DNA of 64,000 nucleotides from Nectonema munidae (lineage: Eukaryota > Nematomorpha > Nectonematoida > Nectonematidae). Shown here one piece after another: positions 9,843-21,755 of this stretch. The stretch's first letter is position 1; every line of letters starts with the position of its first letter. The DNA is taken from positions 62,001 to 126,000 of the forward strand of contig JAUIRK010000593.1 in NCBI GenBank assembly GCA_030549495.1, read 5' to 3'. The position numbers and the translations under genes are program-made. Below the pieces are notes generated by a model. The model ran no database searches, was not told where the DNA came from, and was given only the letters and a program-made list of their open reading frames with translations.

Positions 9843-11602
9843 GCCACACCGTGGCCATTTAATGTTCGAAAACTTTCCTAGAACTTATAGTAATTCTAAT
9901 AGTAGTTTTCATTACTTCTCTTTCTATATAGCATAAGCAAAAACTAACACACTGTATTACATTCAATACATACCCTAATAATTGTCAACATATATTACGT
10001 AGATATTTATATGAATAGATCTCTTTTCTGCATCTGTAACATTTCAGTATAGTTTTCTTATAATACGTTAGTTGAAATATATGTATATCGATATTATATA
10101 TCTAGAAATTAGAAGTAAATAAAGCTTCCAAGCCAGAAAAGAAACGTTTCTTAGAGGGCTGGACTAGGAAGAACTTATACATTTTTGTCTCAAGGGAGTT
10201 CCATAGAGGGGGGTTCGGCTCCTTTGTCTTCCTTTATCGAAAAGCTTGAATAGATAGAATTTCAGTTATCCCGTATTTATATTCAGGATGGTATTCTCTG
10301 TCAATGTATATATAAAGCTAGTAATCTTCGGCATATGTTCTTTCTTTTATCAACGTTACGCCTCGTGTAAAATCATAAGCATATAAAAATATAATAAAAT
10401 AAGGATTTTTCTGATGTCCATTTTCGTATATTCCTATCATTTTTAGTGAACATATTTGAATCACACATTTTAAACCTATTTTTAGTACAATAGTTTATAT
10501 TTTGAACTATTTTTTTTAATCAAGACCTCGAAATATTAAAAAATTATGAAGAGACGGCTACGTAACAAAGTTTGTGAACGACTCTTCAAAATCAATAAGA
10601 GAAAAAAATCATTCAATCACTACTTATCGGATGTAATTAAGTCTTTATTCCTCCTTAATACCATTTAACAGTTATTAAACCAATGGTCACATTTGCCCTT
10701 TCTATCGATAGATATGCTATACTCTAACCAAGTGAAGGTTTTATACCATGACTAAAAATGGTTTCTTTTGTATATCTTTAGAAAGCTGAATTTTTGGTTG
10801 AGGCGATTTTATATTTGGTGTTCGAAGGTTAAAAATGTCTTTGTCTTCTAAAGCCCATATGGAAAGAGTTGTATTAGAAGACTCATTGGTAATACAGTAA
10901 GACCTAATTTATCTGACAGTAGATTATTATTCGACAATCTCGCTATTCGATGCAATATTGATTACGAGCTAAAGGATTTTTCTCAGCCTCTCATATGACT
11001 AATTGTAAACACGCCTTGTTCATATCAAATGAATTGGCTAGGTGGATCGATTACTCTGTACTGAGATGCATTGTTGCTTAAAATTAAATTTTAAAATTTT
11101 TAGTAACGAAATGTTACCAAGGTTGATTAGTAACACAGAAAAACAAAGAATCATCTTACACAATCTTCATATTTAACCTACACATATATTCAGTTAGCAA
11201 GATATTGTTTTAAAATATATTTAGGACTTGGGTCTATGAATTGACAGGTATGAAGTCGTGTATTAAAATTTTGCCCTTTAAAATAGAAATTGAAGGTTTA
11301 TACTTTTTGGAAGAAAATTTGCTTCAAACCTTAAATTTATATGAATTAGCCATTCGATTCTCTCAGTTCTACGCCATAAAATACACGAAAATGAAATGAA
11401 CTATCCAAAGCAATCTTGATAAGAAAAAAGCCAAACATTAAATGAAATGAATATCTACCAATAGAGGCTACATATTCGATCTATGGAATAACAACTTGAT
11501 AGTTCAAATTATATTTAACTATAATATAATTAAACTTATTATTTATATATATATTATATATTATATTAATATATTATTTTAATTAATTAAACTCTTTCAG
11601 TT
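9843..11602. other. AT-rich intergenic, nothing recognised
   Basis: About 1.75 kb with no long open frame, no recognisable domain and no clear inverted or tandem repeat. It is scattered with TATA-like AT runs (for example 11520-11580). Confidence 0.5.
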
Positions 11603-11704
11603 ACCGTAATCAACACGGAAAAGCCTTTTAAGCCTTTAATTTTATGCCAGAAGCACTATCCAATGACCATAGATTACAAGAGGTCTTCCTGGAGATGCCA
11701 CAAG
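11603..11704 (+). pseudogene. Merlin transposase, zinc-ribbon N-terminal piece (5' of the hAT insertion)
   Basis: The frame EKPFKPLILCQKHYPMTIDY ... RSSWRCHK is open to position 11704 and ends at a codon for lysine. It resumes as GRCREEVNLRKKRG at 14767, directly after the hAT element. 'WRC...GRCR..V.LRK' is the zinc-ribbon signature at the start of IS1016/Merlin (DDE_Tnp_IS1595) transposases. The two halves are one gene cut by an insertion. Confidence 0.7.
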
Positions 11705-12002
11705 CAGGGGCGCACATCCGGGGGGCGACCGCCCCCAATGTGTTTTCAGGGGGGGGGGGGGGGGGGGGGGGGCGAAAATGACCTTCCCCCCCCCCCCCCA
11801 ATAATGTCACAGAGCAAACACATGTTGATGATTCGCTAGATTTTCTCATCTTCTGTCACGGTGATTCTATTTCTCTTTCTGTCTCCTTTGTTTTCTCTTC
11901 CGCTTTATCTGCTAAAACTCAATCATTCACTCAAGCTCTCTTCTTTCATTCAAGCCCTCTTCTCTTGTTAAGCTCTCCTATCTCATTCAGCTCTCTTCTT
12001 TC

Positions 12003-12201
12003 CGGTGACGCAGCTAGGCTGGGCATGAGGGGCCATGCCCACACTCCTATGTATCGCATGGTGCCCCCATGCATCTTATGCGATATCAGTTTTTCAAAAT
12101 TTCTCCAATGAAAGGATCAAGAAAGTATAAATAATGTTGCGCAAGTTTTTTGTTTTTAAATTGTGCCCCTTCTATCAACTTTTTTTTGGCTACACCACTA
12201 C
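12003..12201. mobile_element. Possible hAT MITE nested in hAT copy A
   Basis: It starts GGTGACGCAGCTAGGC and ends GGCTACACCACTA, an imperfect inverted pair similar to the common hAT end CAGTGGCGTAGC. The interior begins with GGGGCCATGCCC. I saw no target-site duplication. Confidence 0.4.
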
Positions 12202-12715
12202 TTCTGTCGAATTTGCATTTAGAGGTAAATTAAAATAGTTTTCAATCGTTACAATTTTATATCAAAGAAATATTGTTAGACTCGCGCTAAGATTTTTTTC
12301 AACAAAAGTCTTAATCTTTATCACTTACGTTTGTTACATTTTGTAACATTTGAAAACTTTAATTTTTTCAAGTCAACAAATTTTTTTCAAGTTATTTGGG
12401 AATGAATATTTTGACTATCTATTCAGTTTAAAAGCAAGAATGCTCTATTTGCTTAATATTTGAGCGGAGATATTTTTTATAATGTTCGATTGTTAAATTT
12501 TATAAGTAACACTGTACATAATCAAATCACTTTTTTAAAGAAAATTTGTTGATCATTATAATAAAAATATAATATGGAAATAAAATGTTTCAGTTGTTTA
12601 AAATGTACTTGATCTATTTATGACAGCTGTCAGAATTTTATTTGTAGAAAAATATTCAAAAAACGCAATGATTTTCTTTTCTCGTATACTTTGATTTATG
12701 TTAGTTTGGTCCTCG

Positions 12716-12926
12716 GACATTTCGCCCCATTATTTTCATAAGACAGTTCGTCCCATGGACAATTCGCCCCATTATTTTCATAAGACAGTTCGTCCCATGG
12801 ACAATTCGCCCCATTATTTTCATAAGACACTTCGTCCAATGGACAATTCGCCCCATTATTTTCATAAGACATTTTGTTTCATGGACAATTCGCCCCGTTA
12901 TTTTCATAAGACATTTTGTCACATGG
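12716..12926. repeat. 42-base minisatellite, about five copies
   Basis: The unit GACAATTCGCCCCATTATTT ... CATAAGACAGTTCGTCCCATG is 42 bases (14 codons) long and repeated about five times with few changes. Because 42 is divisible by three and the unit has no stop in one frame of each strand, it makes open frames on both strands (plus 12698-12988, minus 12701-12922). These are products of the repeat, not evidence of a gene. It is absent from the related hAT copy B. Confidence 0.85.
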
Positions 12927-13919
12927 TCAATTTAAAAAAATTTAGAGATAAAATGACTAATTTGAAAAATTTAATAGAGATAAAATAAACAAGAATATAA
13001 AATTTTTAATAATTTTACCGTTAATAAGCAAAGATGGATGAAACAAATAGCCTATGTCTATGGGGCGAAATGTCTTTTGATCATTAGTTTAATAATTTTT
13101 TAATTATATGGGTTAGCTACTTAAACGTTGGCTTTTGCTGCTTATAAAAATTGAAAATATCAAATAAACTCTCATTCTTTATGCCTCCTATTATTTTGAA
13201 ATTATTCTGAGAACAGACGGTTCCATTTTAAAATAGTGAAAATTGCTTTATTAGTTTATTTTGTTTCCTTTCTCTCTTATGTTAATTATGTAGCAAATTT
13301 TTTAATTTTGAGTGGTGCAGTGGATGTATTTTCATTGACCAGGTACTGATGTACCGCTTATGTCAAACTATGAATAAATTCGTATCGATGAGGTATCGAA
13401 ACCAGAGGCTTCTATGCTGAGTCCATCATCTCAACTAACCTGCCATGCCACCCATAGAGTATGCTGTAGGGGATACGTCAAATTAGTTTTCAAAAAACTT
13501 AAGTTATGCTCTAAAATTTTTTTTAGTTTTTTTTCTAGCTCTATAACTTTTTCTAATAGACTTTTTTTCCTTAAAAGTTATTATAAAAGGCAAATCATTG
13601 CAAAATGTTAACAGTTATTTTACTTTTTGTAGCTTGTATCAATTTAGCTTTTAAAGTATTTTTGAATGATGCTGAGTAAAATGAAATAATGCGATCTTAA
13701 TTTTTTGTTTGCACAATTATAACTTCGTTTTTTACCCTTGCCCCTGAATCAATCACATTTTTTCATATAAACATCGCTTTGCCTTTAGACTACATTCACT
13801 CATATAAAACTATCCAACCTTCAGTTATTTTTTCTCTATGAATCAAACATCCTTTCATCAATTCCTGTAATGTGCCTGGTAGACTACTTCATTTTTCAAA
13901 TGAAAAGCCTATTCCACCC

Positions 13920-14512
13920 CCTAAAAATTTTGGATTTTTTGGAGAAAAATGCCCCTAATTAAAAAGTAGGAAAAAATGCCTCCTAATTTTTGATTTTCAT
14001 GATTTTTTTAAATTATATAAATATTTTTATTTGGTACCACGAAAGGCTAAATTTCTAAAATTTCTTAATCTATAGGGTTTTTTTCTTTATAAAGTTCTTG
14101 AAAACAATAGCAAAGGTGCAGATTTGTGGGATTGTGTTCTTAAAATCAGTTAAAACACAAATTATATTTAGAAAGTGTTCTGATACACACAAAGTCCAAA
14201 AATATTTGCTGTTTTATAAATTTTTTTTGTATTTAAAAAATTTTCCTATGCTGAGTTTTTTAGTTTACTTTAATTAAATTTTAAATGTTTTAGATGAAAA
14301 GTTAACTTTTTGTTTTTTTTTACAAAAAATCTTTATTTGACATTTTTTAAAAAAAATTTTTTTTTAATTTTAATTAATAATTTTTTGAAATTTTTTGTGT
14401 TGGGGCATTTTTTCCTAATTTTAAATTGGGGCATTTTTTTCGGTTGCATTTTTACTGGGGGTTCCTACTTTTTAATTGGGGCATTTTTTCCGGCGGCATT
14501 TTTTCTGCGCAC
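13920..14512. repeat. Fold-back (inverted-repeat) unit inside hAT copy A
   Basis: The left arm near 13945-13983 (ATGCCCCTAATTAAAAAGTA) is inverted at about 14463-14497 (TACTTTTTAATTGGGGCAT). Both arms contain repeated GGGGCATTTTTTCC-like blocks. The centre is extremely T-rich. Copy B has no counterpart, so this is probably a later insertion. Confidence 0.5.
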
Positions 14513-14758
14513 GATATTCGATATGCAAATTTAATTAAAATATTTTCGCCTGAAGTATAGTATTTAAATTCACCAAATTTGTAAAAAAAAAATATAAAGT
14601 AGTTTTATAAATTTAGGTATGCGCTGAATACACTCTATTTTAAACGATTGCTTGAATATTTGGTCTCCCGTGGTATTTCCAGACCACTAATGTTGAAAAT
14701 TGCAACAAAAAAATTTCGCCCCCCCCCCCCCCAATAATTTTAAGGATGTGCGCCCCTG

Positions 14759-15520
14759 ACCACAAGGGTCGTTGCCGGGAAGAAGTAAACCTACGCAAAA
14801 AACGTGGCTAGAAGGATCTACTTTGCCCATGAATAAAATCATTGAATTCATCTGTGCATGGACAAAAGAATACACGAGCATAAAATTCTGCAGGGACGAA
14901 CTGGGTATTAGCCATGACGAGGTTGTGGACTACAACGACTATCTAAGAGAGGTAAGTTAGTATTGAGACCTGACCTAACCTAATCTAACGTTTTCGTTTC
15001 AGGTGTGTGCCCATGAAATATTAAACAACCCTGTAAAGATTGGAGGTCCAAACTGCACCGTGGAAATTGATGAAACAGTCTATGCTAAAAGAAAGTACAA
15101 TTAAGGAAGAATGCTGAAGGAACAGTGGGTGTTTGGAGGCGTTTATAAAGAAACTGCTGCCGTAGAGCAAAGAGATAGGAGTACACTGGAGAGCTGCATC
15201 AAGGAAAACATTCAACCAGGTAGTACGATCGTTAGCGACACGTGGAAGGCATATTAAAAAATAAAGGATATTTCTGGGTACAACTTTAAGCATTTAACAG
15301 TAAATCACAGTGAAAACTTTGTAGATCGTATCACTGGAGCTCACACACAAAAAATTGAAAGCACCTGGAATTTGCTAAAACGACGTAACAAAAGGCACTG
15401 TGGAACTAAGCGTGAAATGATAGATGGTTGCCTATGTGAATTTATTTGGCATCGCCGGCATGAGGGACAAGACTTATTAAAGGTGGTACTAGAAAATATT
15501 TCAAAATTTTAAAGATTTTT
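14759..15520 (+). pseudogene. Merlin (IS1016-type) transposase, main part with a 51-base intron
   Basis: After the hAT insertion the frame resumes as GRCREEVNLRKKRG and runs through the helix-turn-helix-like region (FICAWTKEYTSIKFCRDELG). An intron with perfect GTAAGT donor, CTAAC branch-like site and TTTCAG acceptor occupies 14952-15002; splicing joins NDYLRE to VCAHEILN in frame. The catalytic region follows: VEIDETVYAKRKYN (first Asp), GSTIVSDTWKAY (second Asp), VNHSENFVD and TQKIESTWNLLKRR (Glu). This is the Merlin DDE layout. Premature stops lie at the TAA after KRKYN (about 15102), the TAA after DTWKAY (about 15256), and a TAG shortly after LRKKRG. The copy is therefore dead, although its catalytic residues are kept. 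Confidence 0.85.
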
Positions 15521-15981
15521 GTGAAAGGAAATAAACACTTTTAAATAGCCATAACTTTTTTTTGTGAAAATTAAAAAAAAACGTTGTTTTAAAGATTTTG
15601 TGTTCTTAACAAATGCATATGAAATAAACAACTTTAAATAGCCATAACTTTTTTATTTTTCATTTCCCGAAAAAATAATTACATTTTCAGAAAGAGCATA
15701 AAAAACTGCATTAGAAAAGTGAAACCAAAAAGCGGCAATGAAACCGAAAAGATCCGAATATTTTCTTATGTGTGCTATAAAAATATTTGCCCTGTTCAAA
15801 AAGTATGGGCTCTTGTTGAAATTACTGGCTACATTACTGTCTGATTAAATATAGCTAAAATTTGCATTATTATATCAACCAATGAAGAGTAAAAAATAGA
15901 TTTTAAATATTCATTCCAAGATTTAAAATTAAAACAAGAAAATAATATGGAAAGCTTTTTCGCTATCCTTGAAATGACATT
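15521..15981. repeat. Merlin 3' flank with a short direct repeat
   Basis: GAAATAAACA.CTTTxAAATAGCCATAACTTTTTT occurs at about 15528-15566 and again at about 15622-15655, a period near 95 bases. Nothing else is recognised. Confidence 0.45.
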
Positions 15982-18183
15982 GAGGGGGTGTATAGGGTTC
16001 AATATTTTGGCAATTTTTCTCGAATCGAGATTTCTCGATAGAAAAAATAATATAGCGAGATTTCTCGAGAATTCTCGAACTTTTTTGAAGTTTAACAAAT
16101 CTAAAACCCATCTAGAAAAATACAACTTTATCCAACAATTTAAACTTATTAAAAATTATCAAAAATTTCAGAAAAATTTATTTATTTTGAAAGTTTAAAA
16201 AAATTTCTTAAAAAAATCAAGCTATTGATACTTTTGTCACTAAGCTTTGTTCTAAGCTTAGTGACAAAAATGCCAGCAGAAGAAAATATTTTTTCAGACT
16301 CCGTTGATGTTGGTGGAATACATTTTAAATTATTAAATAAGTTTTCGAGTTGAATTGACATTTTTCCTGTTGCTTCAAACGCTTCTACATCTTTAGAGTA
16401 ACTAGTATTTCCATTATTAGTAAACATTTCATTTCTTGGATACATTTTATTTTTAATTGTGCTTTCAAGCTTTTCATTCAAACTTTTGTACTTTTTTTCA
16501 CTTTCCATTTGAATTTCTTCATTTATATTTATGCTTTCGTTTTTGTTTTTTCCTTCTTTCTTTAACAAATTGATCAAAAGTTCATGAACTTGGTATGGGT
16601 CTAAAAGTGTCAAACTTTTGATTGATCTTTGATAATAATTTTTGCCAGAATTTAAATATTCTAAAAGACTAATAAGTTCTACGTTTCTTCTGACACTTAT
16701 TCTGGAAATAAAAGAATCTTTAACTTTTGAAGACAAAGCAGTACTAAGAGAATCTAGGTCCTCAAAGATGAACTCAAACGCAGCTTCAGCTGTCAAAAGA
16801 TTTGAATCCCTACTACAGATTTTTTCAGAAGCAATTTTGATCGGCTTCAGAGTATTCATATGATCACATAAAAACTTGGTTTCAGATTCGGAAACTGAAA
16901 TGTTTTCTTTTATGTCAATTAAGCTTTTTGCAACACAAGATTTTATTTCAAGAAATCGTTCTATCATTGAAACTATACTGTTCCATCTTGTTTTCGAGTC
17001 TAAAACCAAATTTCTTTCACTATTGAATTCTTTTTTGACATAGTTCTGTAAAATTTCGTTTTTCAATGGAGATTTTTTAAAAGTTTTAATAATTTTCCTA
17101 AGTTTTTTTAAAATTTCTTTAAAATTTATATCCATTTTTTGTTGTGATCTGTGAGAAAAATATTGTATACAGCAAATGCTTGGCTGTCAAAATTGAAGCT
17201 AAGATCGTTATTTTCTTGCTCAATTGGGTTCTCATCAGAGCTTTCTTCAGATGAATAAGCTGATGTCTCTACACTTCTATTTTCTTTGTACAAAACATCA
17301 CAAACAGCCAAATGAATTGTATGAGCATAACATATTTGATGATGCAAAACTCCGCTAATTCTTGCTAGTTTTATCATCACATTTACTCCATCCGTTAAAA
17401 AAGAAATGACGTGTTCTTGAAGATTGATGCTAAACTCTTCTAATTTCTGCTCAATTTCTTTAAGTGCTTTTTCAGCGGTAAATGAGCCTTTTATTCTCAT
17501 TAAGCCTAAATTTAAAAAACTTACTTGGGCTTGAATTCAAGTTTAAAGTGAATACTTCGTTCTAATACTTTTCATTTAACGAAAATTGTTTGTTATTTAC
17601 AAAAAAAGATATATTCTTAATTGTATAAACATAACTGAACTAAACAATATTATTTATTACATTCTTTTTTATATTACTTTGATGACTTTATCAAGCACTC
17701 AGTTTTTACAAACTAAATAGATAAGTCAACCAAAAAATTAAAAAAGTCCAAAGTTTGGTTTTAACTATATTGAGAATTTATCTTTGCTTATATAAGATAT
17801 ATTTTATCATGTCTAATTATTTAAATCAAGTGTTTTTTATATTCTACTAAAATATTTTAACTTAGTTTTCTTGTTCTGTATACATTTTTTTAATTTTCCA
17901 GAAATGTAATAAAATAACGTAACTTTGTATGACACCTTAGCATTAAAAAATATAACCTTAGGCTTTTAGTTTTAACCTTTAACTCTTATTTTTAAAATAA
18001 AAACATCAGACTTTTTCAAAATTATTAATTGTAAAAATATTTTATCTAAAACAAAACTAAATATTTATAATGCGAGAATTCTCGAGAAAAATATAAATCT
18101 TGTTCTCGAGATTTTTCATCTAGATCAAAAAATTTCTCGAGAAATCCCGAGATCGAGAATTGAACTCTAGGCGTAGCCCCCTG
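15982..18183 (-). mobile_element. hAT element with CTCGAGA-rich terminal repeats
   Basis: The left end GAGGGGGTGTATAGGGTTCA and the right end (reverse complement CAGGGGGCTACGCCTAGAGT, ending at 18183) share GGGGG, GTTCAAT and a run of CTCGA/CTCGAGATTTCTCG boxes repeated within about 100 bases of each end. These look like subterminal transposase-binding repeats. The minus strand between them encodes a hAT transposase remnant. Flanking 8-mers do not match, so no target-site duplication remains. Confidence 0.75.
16182..17500 (-). pseudogene. hAT transposase remnant with C-terminal dimerisation domain
   Basis: 17500-17126 encodes a middle part: HVISFLTDGVNVMIKLARIS (catalytic Asp region), then ICYAHTIHLAVCDVLYK, which fits the 'C..H..hL.v.d.l' block of hAT catalytic cores. 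A one-base shift in an A6 run near 17135 moves to the frame 17135-16182 (317 residues), which carries SKTRWNSIVSMIERFLEI and ends in the hAT dimerisation signature PPTSTESEKIFSSAGIFVTK ... LRTKLSDKSIN.LIFLRN. The N-terminal BED finger and the first part of the RNase H-like fold are missing upstream of 17500. Truncated and frameshifted, so not functional as read. Confidence 0.85.
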
Positions 18184-20530
18184 TTGTGCGCCCGTTATAT
18201 ATAGAGATAGAATAAAATAAAGTTACAATAACAAAAGGAAAAACTCATACCGGGAAAAAGAGAAACATACTAAAATCAAGGAGAAATTACCAGTAGAAGA
18301 GATTATAAAATTAGTTAAGTTATTGATACAGTTAACTACCTCTAATCTAAAAATCGCTAATTTGGACCTTCGTTAATCCGGCTCTTTGATTATTCCGGTA
18401 ATCTTTAATTTAGCAAAATTATTAAATAATTGATTCAATTAACTGAGCTTCTTGAAGGTTTACAAAATATTAGTTTCATAAACTGACATTTGGCAAAAAA
18501 CTTTATTTCGCATCAGATTTATAGTTTTACTAATTTTCAGATATACTAATCCTAAAAAACATTTAATTCTGAAAAGCCGTATCCTGAGCATTCCAATTTA
18601 GTGACAGTCGACTGTACAGGGTTTTAAATATTAATATTTATTTAGAAATCTCGAAAAATTTAATATAATTGTAATCCCAAAAAAAAGTTATATCAAAAGA
18701 ATTAAATCTTGCTTTAAAATATATTTCTTTAGGTTCTAAAAAATGAATTAATTACGTTTATCTTATCTTTCAAATCTATTAAATGAACAAAACTATTTTA
18801 GAGAAGAAATACATGTTTTAAATAAAATATAAATTTATGCCTGAAGGTTGTTAAAGAAAAACTATAACGCTCTGACATTTGAAAAATTGAACAAAGTATT
18901 CGTCCAAAAAAAGAAAATAAAAAAATATTTAAAATTTGTGAAAACTGTTTCCAAGAACAGCAAGAGCTTTGTTTTTATTAAAAAATAAAAATTTAGTCTA
19001 TGAAACTTTTCGTATGCAGCATATAAGGCTGTGAAATGCATTTCTAAATTTATTTTATTTTTTGCGTTAAGGACGAGCATACGGCATGAAATATAAATAC
19101 CCCAAATAAATTTTAACTCTGGTAGAGTAAGGGCAACGCTATGGATTATATAATTTTGCCCCTTTCTATTCTTTGCAACACCCCTGTATATATAAATAAG
19201 AAAGTAAAAAGATTTCCTTTCAGTGATAAGCTTTTAGTTTTAATCCATTCATTCCTACGATGATAGTACTGAAGAAAGCTGTTTTGAGAGTATGTTTGAT
19301 GGTTTAAAAAATGGGAATTAATATCATATATTGATTATTAAAAACCCATGTGTTACTTATTATGATATTATCCAAAACATCAAGAGGTTGGATACGGGAA
19401 ACAACCCCTCATAATTTTTAGTCACTATCTTCGGAAAGCTTAAAAGGATTAAAATGCACGATAACTGCTCATATTTTTATTCACTATACTCAATTACATA
19501 TTACTAACATGTACATAGATTTTCTTGTATATTTAATTTGATATTTTCACAAAATAAAATTGTGATGTGTAAGATTTGATATAATAACAATTGGGAGACA
19601 ACGATGTAAAAATCATTGTGTTTTTAATAATAATTCAATTATACATTACTATAATATAGATAGATTTAATTTGATAGTTTTTTATAATAAACTTTGTTTG
19701 TTTTGTTATAATAACAATCGCAGTATTAAAACGAAGTATCAGACTGTTGAATCTTACCTCGTCAAGTTTACTAAATTAATAAAAGGAAAATACACTATTT
19801 TGTTATATAATTAATCTATGTTCTACATATCTAAGTTTTAGAGAAGTCAACTTTATAACATAAATGTGACTATAAATAAAACATTTCAAAAATAGATTTC
19901 TAATTAAAAATATATTTTCAAAAATTGGGACTGTTTGATTGATTTAGAGTGGTCAGGTGCTAGGCAAGAACAACACATAGAAGGTAGAATAAATGGGAAA
20001 TCTAAAAAAATTAAAGATATATGGTTTAAGTGGAGTTATATAGGTTGGCTGGATATCAAAGGACTTCACCCGTAAGGCTATTTGATCGGATTATGAAATG
20101 GTTAATTACAGTTTTCTAATTTTGTTTTTTATGTTGTTGGCTCTGTGAATCAATCCCTGACTTTCAACTTTTAAGCTGAGAGGTACACCCTAACAACCAT
20201 TAAGGCTCGTAGTTATATAGGTGTGACAAATTAGTTATGGGTAGGATTAAGTGTTATGGATGGAGGGAAAGTATTCGATTTAATTGAAGAAAAAAATGTA
20301 ATGAATTATATTTGATATTGTAAAAAATTAAGTACTGTTGAAGGTAGTTGATTGAAATATAGTTGACATTTTTGACATATATTTTTTGATAAGTTTGAAA
20401 TATATTTGACATTTTGGTATTATATGAATAGGGTTTTGGATATGAGGGGAGCCTAAAATACAAAAAGGGTAAACATGTAGTTTTAAATTGTAAAAGTATG
20501 CGTAACAAGGGAAGTATGAAGAAAGGCGTC
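18184..20530. other. AT-rich intergenic, nothing recognised
   Basis: About 2.3 kb with no domain, tandem array or element ends that I recognise. Short open frames at 18862-19080 and 20254-20508 (minus) are AT-rich and low in information. Confidence 0.5.
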
Positions 20531-20828
20531 TAATTAAACCAAAAAGGTGGCCGTTATAGGAGGGTGGCCGCTGTATACAGTATGATCATAAAATTAAAAT
20601 TCGTAGTTACTTCATCAACTCATTGTATATAGTAAGTACATACATCTAAAAAGATTTACTCTATTAATGAATAAAAAAACGTAGTAATATCGAAATTTAT
20701 TTCAGTAAAAATATATAAAACAAACTGTAATTTGAATTTCATATCTTCTTGATAAAGTCTAACATTGTCTTCTGTTTTGCGTTCTTCCTTCGACTCTGTT
20801 CTTGATTCAAGATCTCATCATCCAAGTC

Positions 20829-21540
20829 TTAACATTTGCGCAAAATGCCTTCGTAACCTTTGTTGATGGCGAGTTTTTTCAGATCTGCCACGTATTTTCT
20901 TGCATCTGCTAAACTACAAAGAGAAGATTCTGCAGGTAAATTGAACACGTCAGTTTCACTTTCACTGTCTTCATCCGAATCTTGGTTTTTAATTCTTTGA
21001 CGATAACTTTCAATGGTTAAATCAGTCTCATTATTCACCGTATCCAGGCAGGCATCAATCTCAACAAGTTCTTGAAATGATATTTGAAGATGTTCTTTAC
21101 AGATAGATTCAAAATCATCACTACTTTCTCTAGCATGATCTGTTATGGATTCTTTAGGTCCAACACCGCATTTGCTGAAACACTTTCGGATTGAATTAGG
21201 ATCTACTTTGAGCCATGCTTTATTAACTCTATATATAGCTTGCAGGATATTTGAATTCTTCATAAGATCAGGTGCAGTCAAAGCAGGATCTTGCTCCATC
21301 TGGCTCATGATATGCTTTAGGTGAAGTTTTCTAAACTTTTATTTAGTAGCTTGAATGATGCCTTGATCCATGGGTTGAGTGACAGAAGTTGTGTTTGGAG
21401 GCAGGAAAAGTAATTTAATGTTTTCTAAACAAAGTCAAGGATGGCAGGGAGCATTGTCAAGAATCATGATAATTTTTCTGTTTTGTCTCGCTATTTTAGC
21501 ATCAAGCTTGCAAATAAAAAATTGAAAAATATTACTAGTC
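20829..21540 (-). pseudogene. Pogo/Tigger transposase C-terminal catalytic piece and tail
   Basis: From about 21520 leftward one reads KIIMILDNAPCHP and LLFLPPNTTSVTQPMDQGII, the hallmark 'LDNAPCHP...LPPNTTS..QPMDQGVI' block of Tigger transposases (second Asp of the triad). A stop then separates the next frame at 21308-20829 (159 residues), which contains VNKAWLKVDPNSIRKCFSKC and an acidic tail with a final helical block. The first catalytic Asp region is deleted. Together with the piece at 21543-21755 this is one internally deleted gene. Confidence 0.75.
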
Positions 21541-21542
21541 AT

Positions 21543-21755
21543 TCATGCCCTCTTGTTAGCATGGTCGTTATTTTGCAATTCCTCTAACGATTCAGCTTTG
21601 CGTTTGATAATGTTGAGAATCTGTGTGCGACCAAAAGAGTAACCTTGAGAAGTAAGTTTATTAGCAATGGATCGTGCACTCACTTTACTTTGTTCATGCA
21701 TTTTAATAACCTGAATCTTTTTCTCCAATGACAAAGGAAACCGACATGAAGTCAT
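21543..21755 (-). pseudogene. Pogo/Tigger transposase N-terminal DNA-binding part
   Basis: The frame begins MTSCRFPLSLEKKIQVIKMH at 21755 (an upstream Met at 21773 is possible) and encodes a psq-type helix-turn-helix, with SARSIANKLTSQGYSFGRTQ and ILNIIKRKAESLEELQ. This aligns with the start of the other pogo copy and with Tigger/CENP-B proteins. After about 70 residues the frame stops and the catalytic N-terminal half is absent; the next homologous segment lies at 21540-20829. Confidence 0.7.

Larger units (their letters stand above)
11705..14758. mobile_element. hAT element copy A inserted in Merlin, with target-site duplication
   Basis: Ends are CAGGGGCGCACATCC at 11705 and its reverse complement GGATGTGCGCCCCTG ending at 14758, both followed inward by long C/G homopolymers. 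The flanking 8-mers gCCACAAG (11697-11704) and aCCACAAG (14759-14766) agree at 7 of 8 positions, the TSD length of hAT elements. No transposase is recognisable inside, so it is non-autonomous or decayed. It contains a possible small hAT MITE (12003-12201), a 42-base minisatellite (12716-12926) and a fold-back unit (13920-14512). Parts of its interior (12482-12650 and 13115-13632) recur in copy B at 39425-40600. Confidence 0.85.

Noticed and set aside
11628..11849. Proline/glycine-rich minus-strand frame
   Set aside because: Produced by the C/G homopolymers at the hAT end; the same happens at 39450-39580 and 54064.
12716..12926. CRISPR-like array
   Set aside because: Units are directly abutting 42-base repeats with no unique spacers, in a eukaryotic context; the 150-base arrays are excluded for the same reason.
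17504..17530. Very short intron (GTAAGT...TTTAG, about 20 bases) in the hAT gene
   Set aside because: Too short for the roughly 50-base introns supported elsewhere, and no coding sequence is recognisable upstream of it.
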